From Acidimicrobiia bacterium (GTDB lineage Bacteria; Actinomycetota; Acidimicrobiia; Spongiisociales; UBA11373): 64,000 nt of DNA. The position numbers were made by a program, and so were the translations under genes. Shown piece by piece: positions 40,155 through 48,994 of the stretch. The notes beneath the pieces were generated by a model that was given only the letters and a program-made list of their open reading frames with translations, ran no database searches and was not told the origin of the DNA. Numbering within the stretch: position 1 is the stretch's first letter; every line of letters begins with the position of its first letter. Where the stretch lies: contig CP129495.1 in NCBI GenBank assembly GCA_030584185.1, positions 1,853,469-1,917,468 on the forward strand, given 5' to 3'.

Positions 40155-43100
40155 GCCTGCCCCCGCACCGTGACGAACCCGCCCTCTAGGTACTGCTGCA
40201 TGGTGAAGCTCTCCCCGCCCGGGCTGCGCCCGGTGGTCCCCGGCTCCCAGTCGCTCTTGCCGTCGACACCACCCGGCTCGGCCTTGGTGACCCGGATCAG
40301 GGTCTCCTTTGGCGTCGTGTTCACGGCGTGGTTGTCCACGTCGAAGCCGAAGATGAACCCCATCGCCGCCGCCCGCTTGTGGAACAGGGTGTCGGTCTGG
40401 TGCATCGGAGGCGCCCAGCCGCGGGTGATGCTCTGCTGGCTGCCGTGGCGGAACGAGGCCTGGTACCCGGTCGGCGACAGCGCCCGGCCGTCGGTCCGCT
40501 CCCGCTGGGCGCGCACGGTGCGGGTCGTCGCCATGTAGAAGGCGTGCTTGAGCATGGTGACGCCCCTGGGGTAGGCGTGGTTGTAGGAGACCCGGGCCAT
40601 CAGACGGGCAACGTCGTAGAACTCGTCGGCCTCGGATGCCCCCACGTAGGGACGGTCGGCCGGGTTGGCGTCCACCCACACGTAGTCGCCGTTTGCGATC
40701 CCGAGCGCCCTGGCGTCATCGGGGTTCATGTGGAGTTGGGCGTCGCCCACACCGGGGAGCCGCTTGTCGGCCCGATAGGGGTCGGAGAACCCGTTGTTCC
40801 AGATCCAGTGCCAGTCGGTGACCGCCCACGAGGAGTGCACCGAGTGGCGCGACTTGGGGGTGAGGCAGAGGAACTGGTAGCCGTCTTCGAACAGCGGGTT
40901 GACCGTGTTCTTCACCTGCGACCAGGGCATCATCACGTTGCGTACCTGGCGCCGGTCGGCGTCCATGTCGTCCAGCGGGATCCCGTAGTCGTTGGGGCGT
41001 AGGAACGGACTGGTGGAGACGATCACGTTGGGCAGGTAGGGGGTGGCCTCCACCGCCTCGCGGTGAACGATCAGGTTCTCGCCGTACTCGATCGCCTCGG
41101 GAAGGTCGACATAGGAGTTCATGCGGCCGGTGTCGGTGTAGAAGGGGAGCGAGTCGACGATCTGCTCCCGGAACGGGAAGCGGGGGTAGGTGCGGTACTG
41201 CATCAGGGCCCCGCCCGGCTCCCCGTACTTGCCAGCCATGATGTCGGCCACCGTGTAGCCCTCGGTGGTGAACGAACCCGCCAGGACCCGGTCGAGGTAC
41301 ACCTCGGGGGTATCGGCGTACCGGAAGTAGTCGGTGAAGCGGCGGTCGCCGGTGAGGTCGGTGAGGGCCTTGGCGATCCCGGCGAACACGGCGATGTCGT
41401 CGCGGGTCTCGTAGAGCGGGTCGATCCCGCCTTTCCACAGCTGCAGGAACGGGTTGGAGCAGGACCCGGCCATCTCCAGCGTCTGGAACTCCATCCACGA
41501 GTTGACCGGCAGCAGCACGTCGGCGTGCTCGGCAGAGCCGGTCCACTCGATCTGCTGATCCACGATCATGTCGACCTTCGGGTTGACGTTGTGGATCAGG
41601 TGGTAGTGCCACTTGGCCTGGTTGATCAGGTTGGCGTTGTTGTACCAGAAGGCCTTGGTGGGGGTGGGGAGGTGGGTCTTCCCGGTGAACACCTTGCGAC
41701 CCTCGGCGGGGGTGTCGACCACGAGGGGGCGATCGCCGTACCCCCAGTACATCTCCTCGCCGTGGATGGTGTGGCGCAGGGTCCCCTCGATGTATCGGGC
41801 ATCGGGGTCGAGCAGCGGCGAGAAGGGGTCCTCGTTGACGAAGCCGCCGACTCCGGGCCCGAACCACGGGGCGCCGTGCCAGATGCCGCCCTTGTAGTTG
41901 CCCGCCCAGGTGCTGACCGTGGCCCCCGGCTTGCCCACGTTGCCGGTGAGCATCGCCACCAGGTACACGGCCCGGTTGTGCAAGGTGGCGTGGAAGTAGT
42001 GGTTGATGCCCTCACCGACGTGGATCCCGACCGGCTTGATGGTGGCCAGATCCTCGATCAGGCGCTCCACCAGGTCCCGGGGGGCGCCGGTGATGTCGAC
42101 CACGGTGTCCAGGTCGTAGTCGGTGAGGTGCTCCCGGTACATGGTCATCGCCGTGGCGACCTCGACGCTGGAGCCGTCGGCCAGCGTCAGCGTCCCCCGG
42201 AAGTCGAGCATCGGATCGATGCCCTTGTCGACCATGCGGTCACCCACGTCCTCGCGGTTGATCGCAACCGGGGTCCCGTCGGCGCCCATGACCACGCGGT
42301 CCCCGATCGCCTCGTGCTGCTCCTGGGTCATGGCATGCACCGTGAACGACGGGCCCTCGGGGTCGAGGTCGGACACGTGGCCAGGGAACAGCTCGTCGGC
42401 CCGCAGCCTGGTCAGCGTGTCCAGGCGCACCAGCAGTGGAAGGTCGGTGAAGCGCTTCAAGAAGTCGTGGTCCACCAGGTCGCGATCGATGAGTGCCTTG
42501 GCGATCCCGAGGAAGAGGGCGGTGTCGGAGAGGCCGGCCCGGATCGGGATCCAGTAGTCGGACTTGGACGACTGCGGCCCGTACTCGGGGACGATGGAGA
42601 CGATCTTGCCGCCGCGTTCGATGATCTCCTGGAAGAAGTGGCTCTCCGGCATCTTGTTCTCCACCAGGTTCTTGCCCACCTGGATGAGCAGCCGTGAGGA
42701 GCGGAGGTCGTTGAAGTCGGTCTCGGTGGTCTGCAGTCCGTGCACGAACGGGAAGCCGGGGGCCTGGTCGCCGCGCCAGGTGTACTCCGACCAGTCGCGC
42801 GTGCCCTGGGCCTCGTCGGGGCCGACGCCGCGCACCTTGGCATCGAGCAGCGAGAGCATGTTGGCGAAGCGGAACAGGCCGAACTTGCCGGCCACGCCGT
42901 GGATCGGCAGCGAGGACCCCATCTTGATGGTGCGCACTCCGGAGTGCTCCCAGAACTCGAGCATCTCCGGGTCGTACCCGTCCTTGTCGATGAGCCGCTT
43001 GCGTCCCTCCTCGCCGCTGTAGGTGCGGGCGATGGCCTCGAGGCCGCGCGCCACGTAGGCGTCGGCCTCCTCCGTGGTCACCGGGACGAAATCGTCGTCG

Positions 43101-43606
43101 CCGCGGGCGTCGAACCTGTAGACGGTTCGCAGCGAGGGGTCGTCGGAGAGCGAGGGGAAGCCGTCGTCGGCCCACTGCTTCCATCCCGCCCGCAGCATCG
43201 GCTGCTTGAGCCGGTACGGGCCGTACACCCGACGGTGGACCGTGTAGCCCTTGAGGCAGCCACGGGGGTTCCAGGCCCGGCTCGACGAGTTGCCCTCGGC
43301 GTCGCGGTAGTTGCCCCCGTCGTAGTTCTGCTCGGTGCGGATCACCACCCCGTTGCGCACGAAGGCTCGCAGCCGGCACATGTGGGTGTCGTTTGGGGCG
43401 CAGATGAAGGTGAAGGAGTCGTCGTACCGGTACTGGTCGCGGTAGATCGTCTCCCAGTCGCGGTTCGGGTAGTGGAGCAGCGGGTTCTCGATCGCCTCGG
43501 CCGCCTGGAAGTAGGCGAGCGCCGGCTTCCAGCCGCGCGCCGCGGCGTATGCGGCGGCAGTGCCTGCCGTCGCCTTCAGAAACGCCCTTCTCGAGATTCC
43601 AGGCAC
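40151..43606 (-). CDS. catalytic alpha subunit, type II DMSO-reductase-family molybdoenzyme
   Basis: A 1151-residue bis-MGD enzyme. Tat signal SRRAFLKATAG. The N-terminal cluster site reads Cys69-x3-Asp73-x3-Cys77-x39-Cys117 (FICAPNDTHMCRLR, NPRGCLKG), while NarG-type enzymes have His-x3-Cys-x3-Cys-x34-Cys. Later parts fit the family: GLQTTETDFNDLRSSRLL, TLHNRAVYLVAMLTGNVGKPG, and cofactor-binding loops near the C-terminus (MNPDDARALGIANGDYVWV). With beta, gamma and TorD genes beside it, it is an exported respiratory-type enzyme of the nitrate/selenate/(per)chlorate/ethylbenzene dehydrogenase group. Substrate and direction are not readable. GTG 43606 has AGGAGGG 8 bases upstream. Confidence 0.92.
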   Translation of the reverse strand: MPGISRRAFLKATAGTAAAYAAARGWKPALAYFQAAEAIENPLLHYPNRDWETIYRDQYRYDDSFTFICAPNDTHMCRLRAFVRNGVVIRTEQNYDGGNYRDAEGNSSSRAWNPRGCLKGYTVHRRVYGPYRLKQPMLRAGWKQWADDGFPSLSDDPSLRTVYRFDARGDDDFVPVTTEEADAYVARGLEAIARTYSGEEGRKRLIDKDGYDPEMLEFWEHSGVRTIKMGSSLPIHGVAGKFGLFRFANMLSLLDAKVRGVGPDEAQGTRDWSEYTWRGDQAPGFPFVHGLQTTETDFNDLRSSRLLIQVGKNLVENKMPESHFFQEIIERGGKIVSIVPEYGPQSSKSDYWIPIRAGLSDTALFLGIAKALIDRDLVDHDFLKRFTDLPLLVRLDTLTRLRADELFPGHVSDLDPEGPSFTVHAMTQEQHEAIGDRVVMGADGTPVAINREDVGDRMVDKGIDPMLDFRGTLTLADGSSVEVATAMTMYREHLTDYDLDTVVDITGAPRDLVERLIEDLATIKPVGIHVGEGINHYFHATLHNRAVYLVAMLTGNVGKPGATVSTWAGNYKGGIWHGAPWFGPGVGGFVNEDPFSPLLDPDARYIEGTLRHTIHGEEMYWGYGDRPLVVDTPAEGRKVFTGKTHLPTPTKAFWYNNANLINQAKWHYHLIHNVNPKVDMIVDQQIEWTGSAEHADVLLPVNSWMEFQTLEMAGSCSNPFLQLWKGGIDPLYETRDDIAVFAGIAKALTDLTGDRRFTDYFRYADTPEVYLDRVLAGSFTTEGYTVADIMAGKYGEPGGALMQYRTYPRFPFREQIVDSLPFYTDTGRMNSYVDLPEAIEYGENLIVHREAVEATPYLPNVIVSTSPFLRPNDYGIPLDDMDADRRQVRNVMMPWSQVKNTVNPLFEDGYQFLCLTPKSRHSVHSSWAVTDWHWIWNNGFSDPYRADKRLPGVGDAQLHMNPDDARALGIANGDYVWVDANPADRPYVGASEADEFYDVARLMARVSYNHAYPRGVTMLKHAFYMATTRTVRAQRERTDGRALSPTGYQASFRHGSQQSITRGWAPPMHQTDTLFHKRAAAMGFIFGFDVDNHAVNTTPKETLIRVTKAEPGGVDGKSDWEPGTTGRSPGGESFTMQQYLEGGFVTVRGQA

Positions 43607-43676
43607 CGCGGATCCCTCCTGCCCGTGAACGCCGTGGCAGTTTGGCGGTTGGTGCGCCGGGCGGTGTCGCCGCGGC

Positions 43677-43694
43677 TAGGGACTTCCGGCCCTA
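43677..43694. promoter_or_regulatory. small dyad between FAD gene end and molybdoenzyme operon start
   Basis: TAGGG (43677-43681) and CCCTA (43690-43694) form 5-base arms with an 8-base spacer in the 95-base gap upstream of the operon. It could be an operator or part of a weak terminator. Confidence 0.25.
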
Positions 43695-43701
43695 AGAACC
43701 C

Positions 43702-45063
43702 TCAGAGCTGGCCGGTGGCCTCGAGGGCGGCGACCTCGACCAGGTAGCCGGCGTCGAGATACCGCTGCGGGGAGAAGCCTGCGGCGTGGTCCGGGAGCGT
43801 GCCACCGGTTACGTGGAGGGCGGCGATCTCGGCCAGCCCGCAGGCCGCCATGATCCCGAACCCGGAGAGTGCTCCGGCGACGAAGGCGCCCGGTGTCTCC
43901 ATCGGTCCGGCCAGGGGACGGTTCTCCGGCGTCTTCGTGTAGTACCCGCCGTCGACGACGCTGCGAGGAAGGCGGTCCCGGTAGGAGGCCATCGCCGGGA
44001 GCATGGCCTCCATGCCGCGCAGCACCACCTCGGCGAACAACGGGTCGTCGGGAAGGGGCCACGATGGCTCCTGCACTCGCTTGTGGTACTCCCAGAGGGC
44101 CAGCGCCCAGTTGGAGTCGGGGCCGCCTTCGGGCCTCCCGTGGCAGAACCGGGGCAGTTCCCCGAGGAGATCGACGCGGCGTTCCGACTCGAGGAGCACG
44201 CGCTCCTCTTGAGACCATCCGAGTGCCTGCGGGTCCGACCAGATCACCATCGGAGCCTGGCGGGGCATCGCACCGGCGACGTCGGCGAAGGAGACCTTGA
44301 GGTGCACCTCCGACTGGACGGGAAGTGTCTCTCCCAGCAGGCCGGCGACCTCACCCAGCATGGGCCCGGCGGCGATCACCAAGGCGCCGCATGGGAGGTG
44401 GCTGCCGTCGTCGAGGTCGACTCCGGTCACCCTGCCCGACCCGAGGCGCACACCGGTCAACGCCCGCTGCTGCAGGGTCAGCCCGTGGCGGCGTCCCTCG
44501 TCGAGGAGCCAGGCACCCAGCTGCTGTGCCGACAGCCATCCGGCCCTGCGGACGTGCAGTGCTCCGACGGCGCTCGGGCCCAGCCAGGGGAACAGATCGT
44601 GGAGCAGTCCGGGGGAGGTGATCAGGTCGGTCCCGGCCGGAACTCCCTCCCAGCCCGAGGGCGGCGACGCAAGGTACGGGGGGTCGGCGGCGGCGCCGCC
44701 GTGCACCCGGAGCGGCCCCACCCCGAGCGTGGCGCCGGCCTCCGCCTCGGCCCGCATCGCCTCCAGGCGGTCCGGGTCGGCGGTCGCGTACAGGTACCCG
44801 CGTCGGTTGAGCCCGAAGGCGTTGCCGCTCGCCCGGGCGAACTCCTCCATCAGGTCGATAGATCGGTTCATCAGGGCCACCATCGAAGCGTTGGGCCACA
44901 GGTTGCGATAACACTCGGTCGACTTGTCGGAGGTCAGCGTCAACGGAGGCCGGGGGTCGCAGAGCACGACGTCGGGCACCCCGAGGATGGCGGTTAGATG
45001 GTGAGCGACGGCGACGCCGGCGATCCCGGCACCGCAGACCACGACGTCGGCGGATCGCCCCAT
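43702..45063 (-). CDS. FAD-dependent amine/amino-acid oxidase-like protein (DAO family)
   Basis: A 453-residue DAO-fold flavoprotein. The dinucleotide motif is VVCGAGIAGVAVAHHL, then RRGYLYATADPDRL, GWLSAQQLGAWLLDEGRRHG, GALVIAAGPMLGEVAGLLGE, and the C-terminal GYYTKTPENRPLAGP with a GALSGFGIMAACGLAE flavin loop, all in line with sarcosine, glycine or D-amino-acid oxidases. Starts 29 bases after purE, same strand, so it may belong to the purine operon, possibly feeding glycine/one-carbon metabolism; the substrate is unknown. Confidence 0.88.
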   Translation of the reverse strand: MGRSADVVVCGAGIAGVAVAHHLTAILGVPDVVLCDPRPPLTLTSDKSTECYRNLWPNASMVALMNRSIDLMEEFARASGNAFGLNRRGYLYATADPDRLEAMRAEAEAGATLGVGPLRVHGGAAADPPYLASPPSGWEGVPAGTDLITSPGLLHDLFPWLGPSAVGALHVRRAGWLSAQQLGAWLLDEGRRHGLTLQQRALTGVRLGSGRVTGVDLDDGSHLPCGALVIAAGPMLGEVAGLLGETLPVQSEVHLKVSFADVAGAMPRQAPMVIWSDPQALGWSQEERVLLESERRVDLLGELPRFCHGRPEGGPDSNWALALWEYHKRVQEPSWPLPDDPLFAEVVLRGMEAMLPAMASYRDRLPRSVVDGGYYTKTPENRPLAGPMETPGAFVAGALSGFGIMAACGLAEIAALHVTGGTLPDHAAGFSPQRYLDAGYLVEVAALEATGQL

Positions 45064-45092
45064 CGGCCCAGGATAGGGAGTCGGCGGTGCCG

Positions 45093-45593
45093 TCAGTCGA
45101 TCGGCGGCAGCGAGGCGCCGAGCACCCTCTCCCGATCGGCCTCGAGAACCTCGGCCATCCGCTGCGCCACCTCGGGGTGCCGCCCGGCGAGGATGCGAGC
45201 GCACAGGTAGGCGGCGTTGCGGGCACCGGCGGCTCCGATCCCGAGGGTGGCCACCGGCACCCCGGGGGGCATCTGCACCGTGGAGAGGAGGGCGTCGATC
45301 CCCTGTAGCGCTCCAGATGACATGGGAACCCCCAGGACCGGCAGGGTGGTATGGGCGGCGACGACTCCTGCCAGGTGGGCGGCCATGCCGGCTCCCGCCA
45401 CCACGATCTCTACGCCGCGCTCCCGAAGCCCGGTCACGTACTCGACCAGGTCGTCCGGGGTTCGATGCGCCGAGAGCACCCTTGCCTCGTGGGGGATGCC
45501 GAAACGCTGCAGCGCCTGGCGGCACGGCCGGATCTGCTCTTCGTCGGAGGCCGACCCGACCAACACCGCCACCAGTGGCGTCTCTTCACCCAC
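45093..45593 (-). CDS. purE: N5-carboxyaminoimidazole ribonucleotide mutase / AIR carboxylase
   Basis: A 166-residue PurE: LVGSASDEEQIRPCRQAL, VLSAHRTPDDLVEYV, GAGMAAHLAGVVAAHTTLP and GVPMSSGALQGIDALLSTVQMP. It makes CAIR from N5-CAIR (with PurK) or directly from AIR and CO2. purK is not adjacent, so which class is open. GTG 45593 has GGAGGTG upstream and overlaps purD by 8 bases. Confidence 0.94.
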   Translation of the reverse strand: MGEETPLVAVLVGSASDEEQIRPCRQALQRFGIPHEARVLSAHRTPDDLVEYVTGLRERGVEIVVAGAGMAAHLAGVVAAHTTLPVLGVPMSSGALQGIDALLSTVQMPPGVPVATLGIGAAGARNAAYLCARILAGRHPEVAQRMAEVLEADRERVLGASLPPID

Positions 45594-46851
45594 CGTTCAC
45601 CTCCGCTCCCACGTCGCGTCGATATGTCATGCCCTCCCATCGTACGAGGCGCACTCCGTCGTAGGCGAGGCGGCGGGCGGTGGTGGCGTCTCCGCCGCGA
45701 GCGACCACCGCCCCGACCCTGCCACCTGCGGTGATCAGCCCTCCGCCGCCGGCGGCGGTCCCGGCATGGATGAACCAGCGGTCGGGGCGCTCCACGGCGG
45801 GGTCGATCTCGATCGGATCGCCGCGCCGGGGCGACTCGGGGTAGCCAGCCGCCGCCAGCACCACTGCACAGGTGGGATCGGGGTCGATCCCGAAGTGGGG
45901 CGGGTCCTCACCTTGGCCGGCCACCCAGGAGCAGACCTCGAGGAATCGCCCCTGCTCGATCCGGGGAAGGATCGCCTGGGCCTCGGGGTCGCCGAGGCGG
46001 ACGTTGAACTCGAGAAGCGCCGGGCCGGAGGTGGTGAGCATCAGGCCGGCGAACAAGAAGCCGTGGAAGGGGGTCCCCCGGTCCACCATCACCCTGAGCA
46101 CCGGGCGGATGATCTCGTCGGCCACCTGCCGTTCCAGGTCGGTGCCGACTGCCGGGTTCGGGCTCACCGCACCCATACCACCGGTGTTCGGGCCCTGGTC
46201 TCCCTCGAGGAGGCGCTTGTGGTCGCGGGCATGGGGAAGGGCCACGAAGGCGGTACCGCGACAGGCGTAGAACAGGGACGCCTCGATCCCGAAGAGGCGC
46301 TCTTCGAGCACGATGCGTCTCCCCGCCTCGCCCAGGCCTCCACCGAGCAGCTCCCTTCCGAGGCGACGACACTCGTCGAAGTCGTCGGGGAGCATCACCC
46401 CCTTGCCGGCCGCCAGGCCGTCTGCCTTCACCACGGGAGGGTCGGCGAACCCGGCGAGGGCTGCCTCGATCTCGGCCGGGTCGGACACGAGGCGGTGGAC
46501 GGGGGAGCGGACGCCGGCTTCGGCCGCCACCTGGCGGGTGAAGGCCTTGGATGCCTCCAGCCTGGCGGCGGCGCGGCCGGGGCCGGCGCAACGGATCCCG
46601 GCCGCGACCAGGGCGTCGGCGAGACCCGCCACCAGCGGGCCCTCCGGTCCGGGGACGACCAGTTCGACCCGGTGATCCCGGGCGGTGGCCACGAGGGCGG
46701 GAACGTCATCGGCCGGGAGGTCGAGGTTGGTCCCGAGGGCTGCGGTTCCCGGGTTGCCCGGGGCGGTGAGAATCTCCACTCCCGGACCCGATGCGAGGGC
46801 TCTGGCCATGGCGTGCTCCCGGCCGCCGGAACCGACGATCATCACCCGCAA
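45586..46851 (-). CDS. purD: phosphoribosylamine-glycine ligase (GAR synthetase)
   Basis: A 421-residue ATP-grasp ligase. MIVGSGGREHAMARAL at the N-terminus, KADGLAAGKGV, DQGPNTGGMGAVSPNP and LEFNVRLGDPEAQAILPR are PurD hallmarks. It attaches glycine to phosphoribosylamine. TTG 46851 has GGGGAG about 6 bases away and gives the usual MRVMIVGSGG start; in-frame GTG and ATG a few codons later are weaker. Follows purNH with a 13-base gap. Confidence 0.94.
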   Translation of the reverse strand: MRVMIVGSGGREHAMARALASGPGVEILTAPGNPGTAALGTNLDLPADDVPALVATARDHRVELVVPGPEGPLVAGLADALVAAGIRCAGPGRAAARLEASKAFTRQVAAEAGVRSPVHRLVSDPAEIEAALAGFADPPVVKADGLAAGKGVMLPDDFDECRRLGRELLGGGLGEAGRRIVLEERLFGIEASLFYACRGTAFVALPHARDHKRLLEGDQGPNTGGMGAVSPNPAVGTDLERQVADEIIRPVLRVMVDRGTPFHGFLFAGLMLTTSGPALLEFNVRLGDPEAQAILPRIEQGRFLEVCSWVAGQGEDPPHFGIDPDPTCAVVLAAAGYPESPRRGDPIEIDPAVERPDRWFIHAGTAAGGGGLITAGGRVGAVVARGGDATTARRLAYDGVRLVRWEGMTYRRDVGAEVNGG

Positions 46852-46864
46852 TGCGGCTCCCCTC

Positions 46865-48994
46865 TCAATGGCGGAAATGCCTGCGTCCGGTGAGCACCAT
46901 GACCAGGCCGAGCTCGTCGCAGGCCGCCACCACCTCGTCGTCACGCTTGGAGCCCCCCGGCTGGACCACGGCGGCGATGCCGGCGACGGCGGCCACCCGC
47001 ACCGAGTCGTCGAACGGGAAGAATCCATCCGAGGCGAGCACTGCACCCCTTGCGGCCGGCCCGGCCTTCTCCAGGGCGAGCCGGGTGGCGTCGACCCGGC
47101 TCATCAGGCCTGCGCCGGCCCCGCGCAGGGTTCGCCCGGATGTGACGCACACGGCGTTCGACTTGAGCAGCGCCACCGCCCGCATGGCGAACGACATCTC
47201 GGCGAGCATCTCCGGGTCGGCCGGGCGGCGGGTCACCGTCTTCCACTCGGTGGTCGGAGCCGGCCCCGGGTCGGCCTCCTGGACCAGCAGTCCGCCCCCG
47301 ATGGTGTGGAAGGTGCGACCGGGGGAAGGATCCCCAGGAGGGACCTCGAGCAGTCGGAGGTTGGTCCTTCCCGCCAGCATGGCGATCGCCTCGGCGGTGA
47401 AGGCGGGGGCGGCGATGCACTCCACGAACAACCCGGACTCCTTGATCGCCGCCGCCGTGGCCCCCTCCAGTGCCGAGTTGAAGCCGATCACCCCGCCGAA
47501 GGCGGCCATCGGATCGCCGGAGAGCGCCGCGGTGAAGGCGTCGGCCTGCATCTCCGCCTCCGCCAGCCCGCAGGTGTTGGTGTGCTTGACCACGGCGCAG
47601 CGGTGCCCTCCTTCGCCGTGGGCCGCCCGGTAGGCGGCATCGAGGTCGAGGAGGTTGTTGAACGAGAGCGCCTTCCCCTGCAGCAGGGTTCCGGCGGCAA
47701 CCCCCCGGCCGCCATCCTCGACGAGCAACTCGGCGCGCTGATGGGGGTTCTCGCCGTAGCGAAGGGGGGCGCCGGCGACGAAGTGAGGGAGGCCGGGGTC
47801 GACCTCGGCACCCTCCTGTGACCACATGGCGATGGCCCGGTCGTAGGCGGCGACCCGGGCGAACGCCGTCGCTGCCAGGTCGCGGCGCACGGCCTGGGGG
47901 ATCCGACCCGCTGCCTCGACCCAGCTCAGGACACGGGCGTGGTCGGCGTGGTTCACGACCACGGCGACGCCTCCGTCGGCGTTCTTTGCCGCCGCCCGCA
48001 GCATCGTGGGGCCGCCGATGTCGATCTCCTCCACCAGGCGGTCGCGGGCGGCCCCGCCGGCCAGTGCCGCCTCGAAGGGATACAGGTTGCACACCACCAG
48101 GTCGATGGGAAGGTGGCCGTGGCGATCGAGGTCGGCGAGATGGTCGGGACGCCGGCGGTCGGCGAGGATCCCGGCGTGGATAGCCGGATGGAGGGTCTTC
48201 ACCCGGCCGCCCAGGACCTCGGGTGCTCCGGTGATCGACTCCACGGGGGTGACCGGCACCCCGGCATCGGCCAGGGTGGCGGCGGTGCCCCCCGAGGCGA
48301 TCAGTTCGACCCCGCAGGCGACCAGTCGCCTTCCCATCTCGGCGACTCCGGCCTTGTCGGACACGCTGATCAGGGCGCGCCGGACATTTCCCGGATCGGG
48401 CGCCTCGTCGCACAGTTCATCCACCAGCAGCCGCACGGCTCGCGGATAGATGCGGTGCTCGACCTCGGTGAGTATCCGGTGGGCGAGCCCGTGGGGCCCT
48501 TCATCGCCTCTCACCTCGATGCGGCCCTGGAGAAGGATGGGACCGCTGTCCACCCCGCCGTCGACCAGGTGGACGGTGGCTCCGGCCACCGTCACCCCGG
48601 CCTCCCACTGCCGCGCCGGAGCATCGAGCCCCGGAAACTCGGGGAGGAGGGAGGGGTGGATGTTGAGGATCCGGCCCGGCCAGGCCTCGAGGAACCCGGC
48701 GCCCAGGATCCTCATGTAGCCGGCGAGGAGGAGGTGCTCCGCCCCGGCCTCGTGCAGTACCTCCAACATCCTGGTCTCGTGCTCCCGTCTGGAGCCGTCG
48801 AAGGCGACCACGGCGGTTGGAATGCCCCGCCGCCCCGCCTCCTCGAGCACCGGCGCCCCGGGGTTGTCGGTGGCCACCAGCACCAGATCGGCGGGGATGG
48901 TGCCGGCAGCGAAGGCGTCGATCAGCCGGGCGGCGTTGGAACCCCGCCCCGAAGCCAGGATGGCGAAGCGGGGCCGGTCATCAGACGGCGACAT
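46865..48994 (-). CDS. purN-purH: fused GAR transformylase and AICAR transformylase/IMP cyclohydrolase
   Basis: A 709-residue fusion. Residues 1-195 are PurN: ILASGRGSN, and catalytic Asn111, His113 (NIHPSLLPEF) and Asp149 (HLVDGGVDSG), which correspond to 106/108/144 of E. coli PurN. From ~203 is PurH: RALISVSDKAGVAEMGRRL, GGRVKTLHPAIHAGIL, KHTNTCGLAEAEM (usually KHxNPCG), GGSKRDDEVVAACDE. Three folate/ring-closing steps are thus in one chain. ATG 48994 (GTG at 48997 also possible). Overlaps the purM 3' end. Confidence 0.94.
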   Translation of the reverse strand: MSPSDDRPRFAILASGRGSNAARLIDAFAAGTIPADLVLVATDNPGAPVLEEAGRRGIPTAVVAFDGSRREHETRMLEVLHEAGAEHLLLAGYMRILGAGFLEAWPGRILNIHPSLLPEFPGLDAPARQWEAGVTVAGATVHLVDGGVDSGPILLQGRIEVRGDEGPHGLAHRILTEVEHRIYPRAVRLLVDELCDEAPDPGNVRRALISVSDKAGVAEMGRRLVACGVELIASGGTAATLADAGVPVTPVESITGAPEVLGGRVKTLHPAIHAGILADRRRPDHLADLDRHGHLPIDLVVCNLYPFEAALAGGAARDRLVEEIDIGGPTMLRAAAKNADGGVAVVVNHADHARVLSWVEAAGRIPQAVRRDLAATAFARVAAYDRAIAMWSQEGAEVDPGLPHFVAGAPLRYGENPHQRAELLVEDGGRGVAAGTLLQGKALSFNNLLDLDAAYRAAHGEGGHRCAVVKHTNTCGLAEAEMQADAFTAALSGDPMAAFGGVIGFNSALEGATAAAIKESGLFVECIAAPAFTAEAIAMLAGRTNLRLLEVPPGDPSPGRTFHTIGGGLLVQEADPGPAPTTEWKTVTRRPADPEMLAEMSFAMRAVALLKSNAVCVTSGRTLRGAGAGLMSRVDATRLALEKAGPAARGAVLASDGFFPFDDSVRVAAVAGIAAVVQPGGSKRDDEVVAACDELGLVMVLTGRRHFRH

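Noticed and set aside
41063-42697. A long plus-strand open frame of over 500 codons opposite the molybdoenzyme alpha gene
   Set aside because: Antisense shadow with biased composition; the alpha gene frame is supported by motifs throughout.
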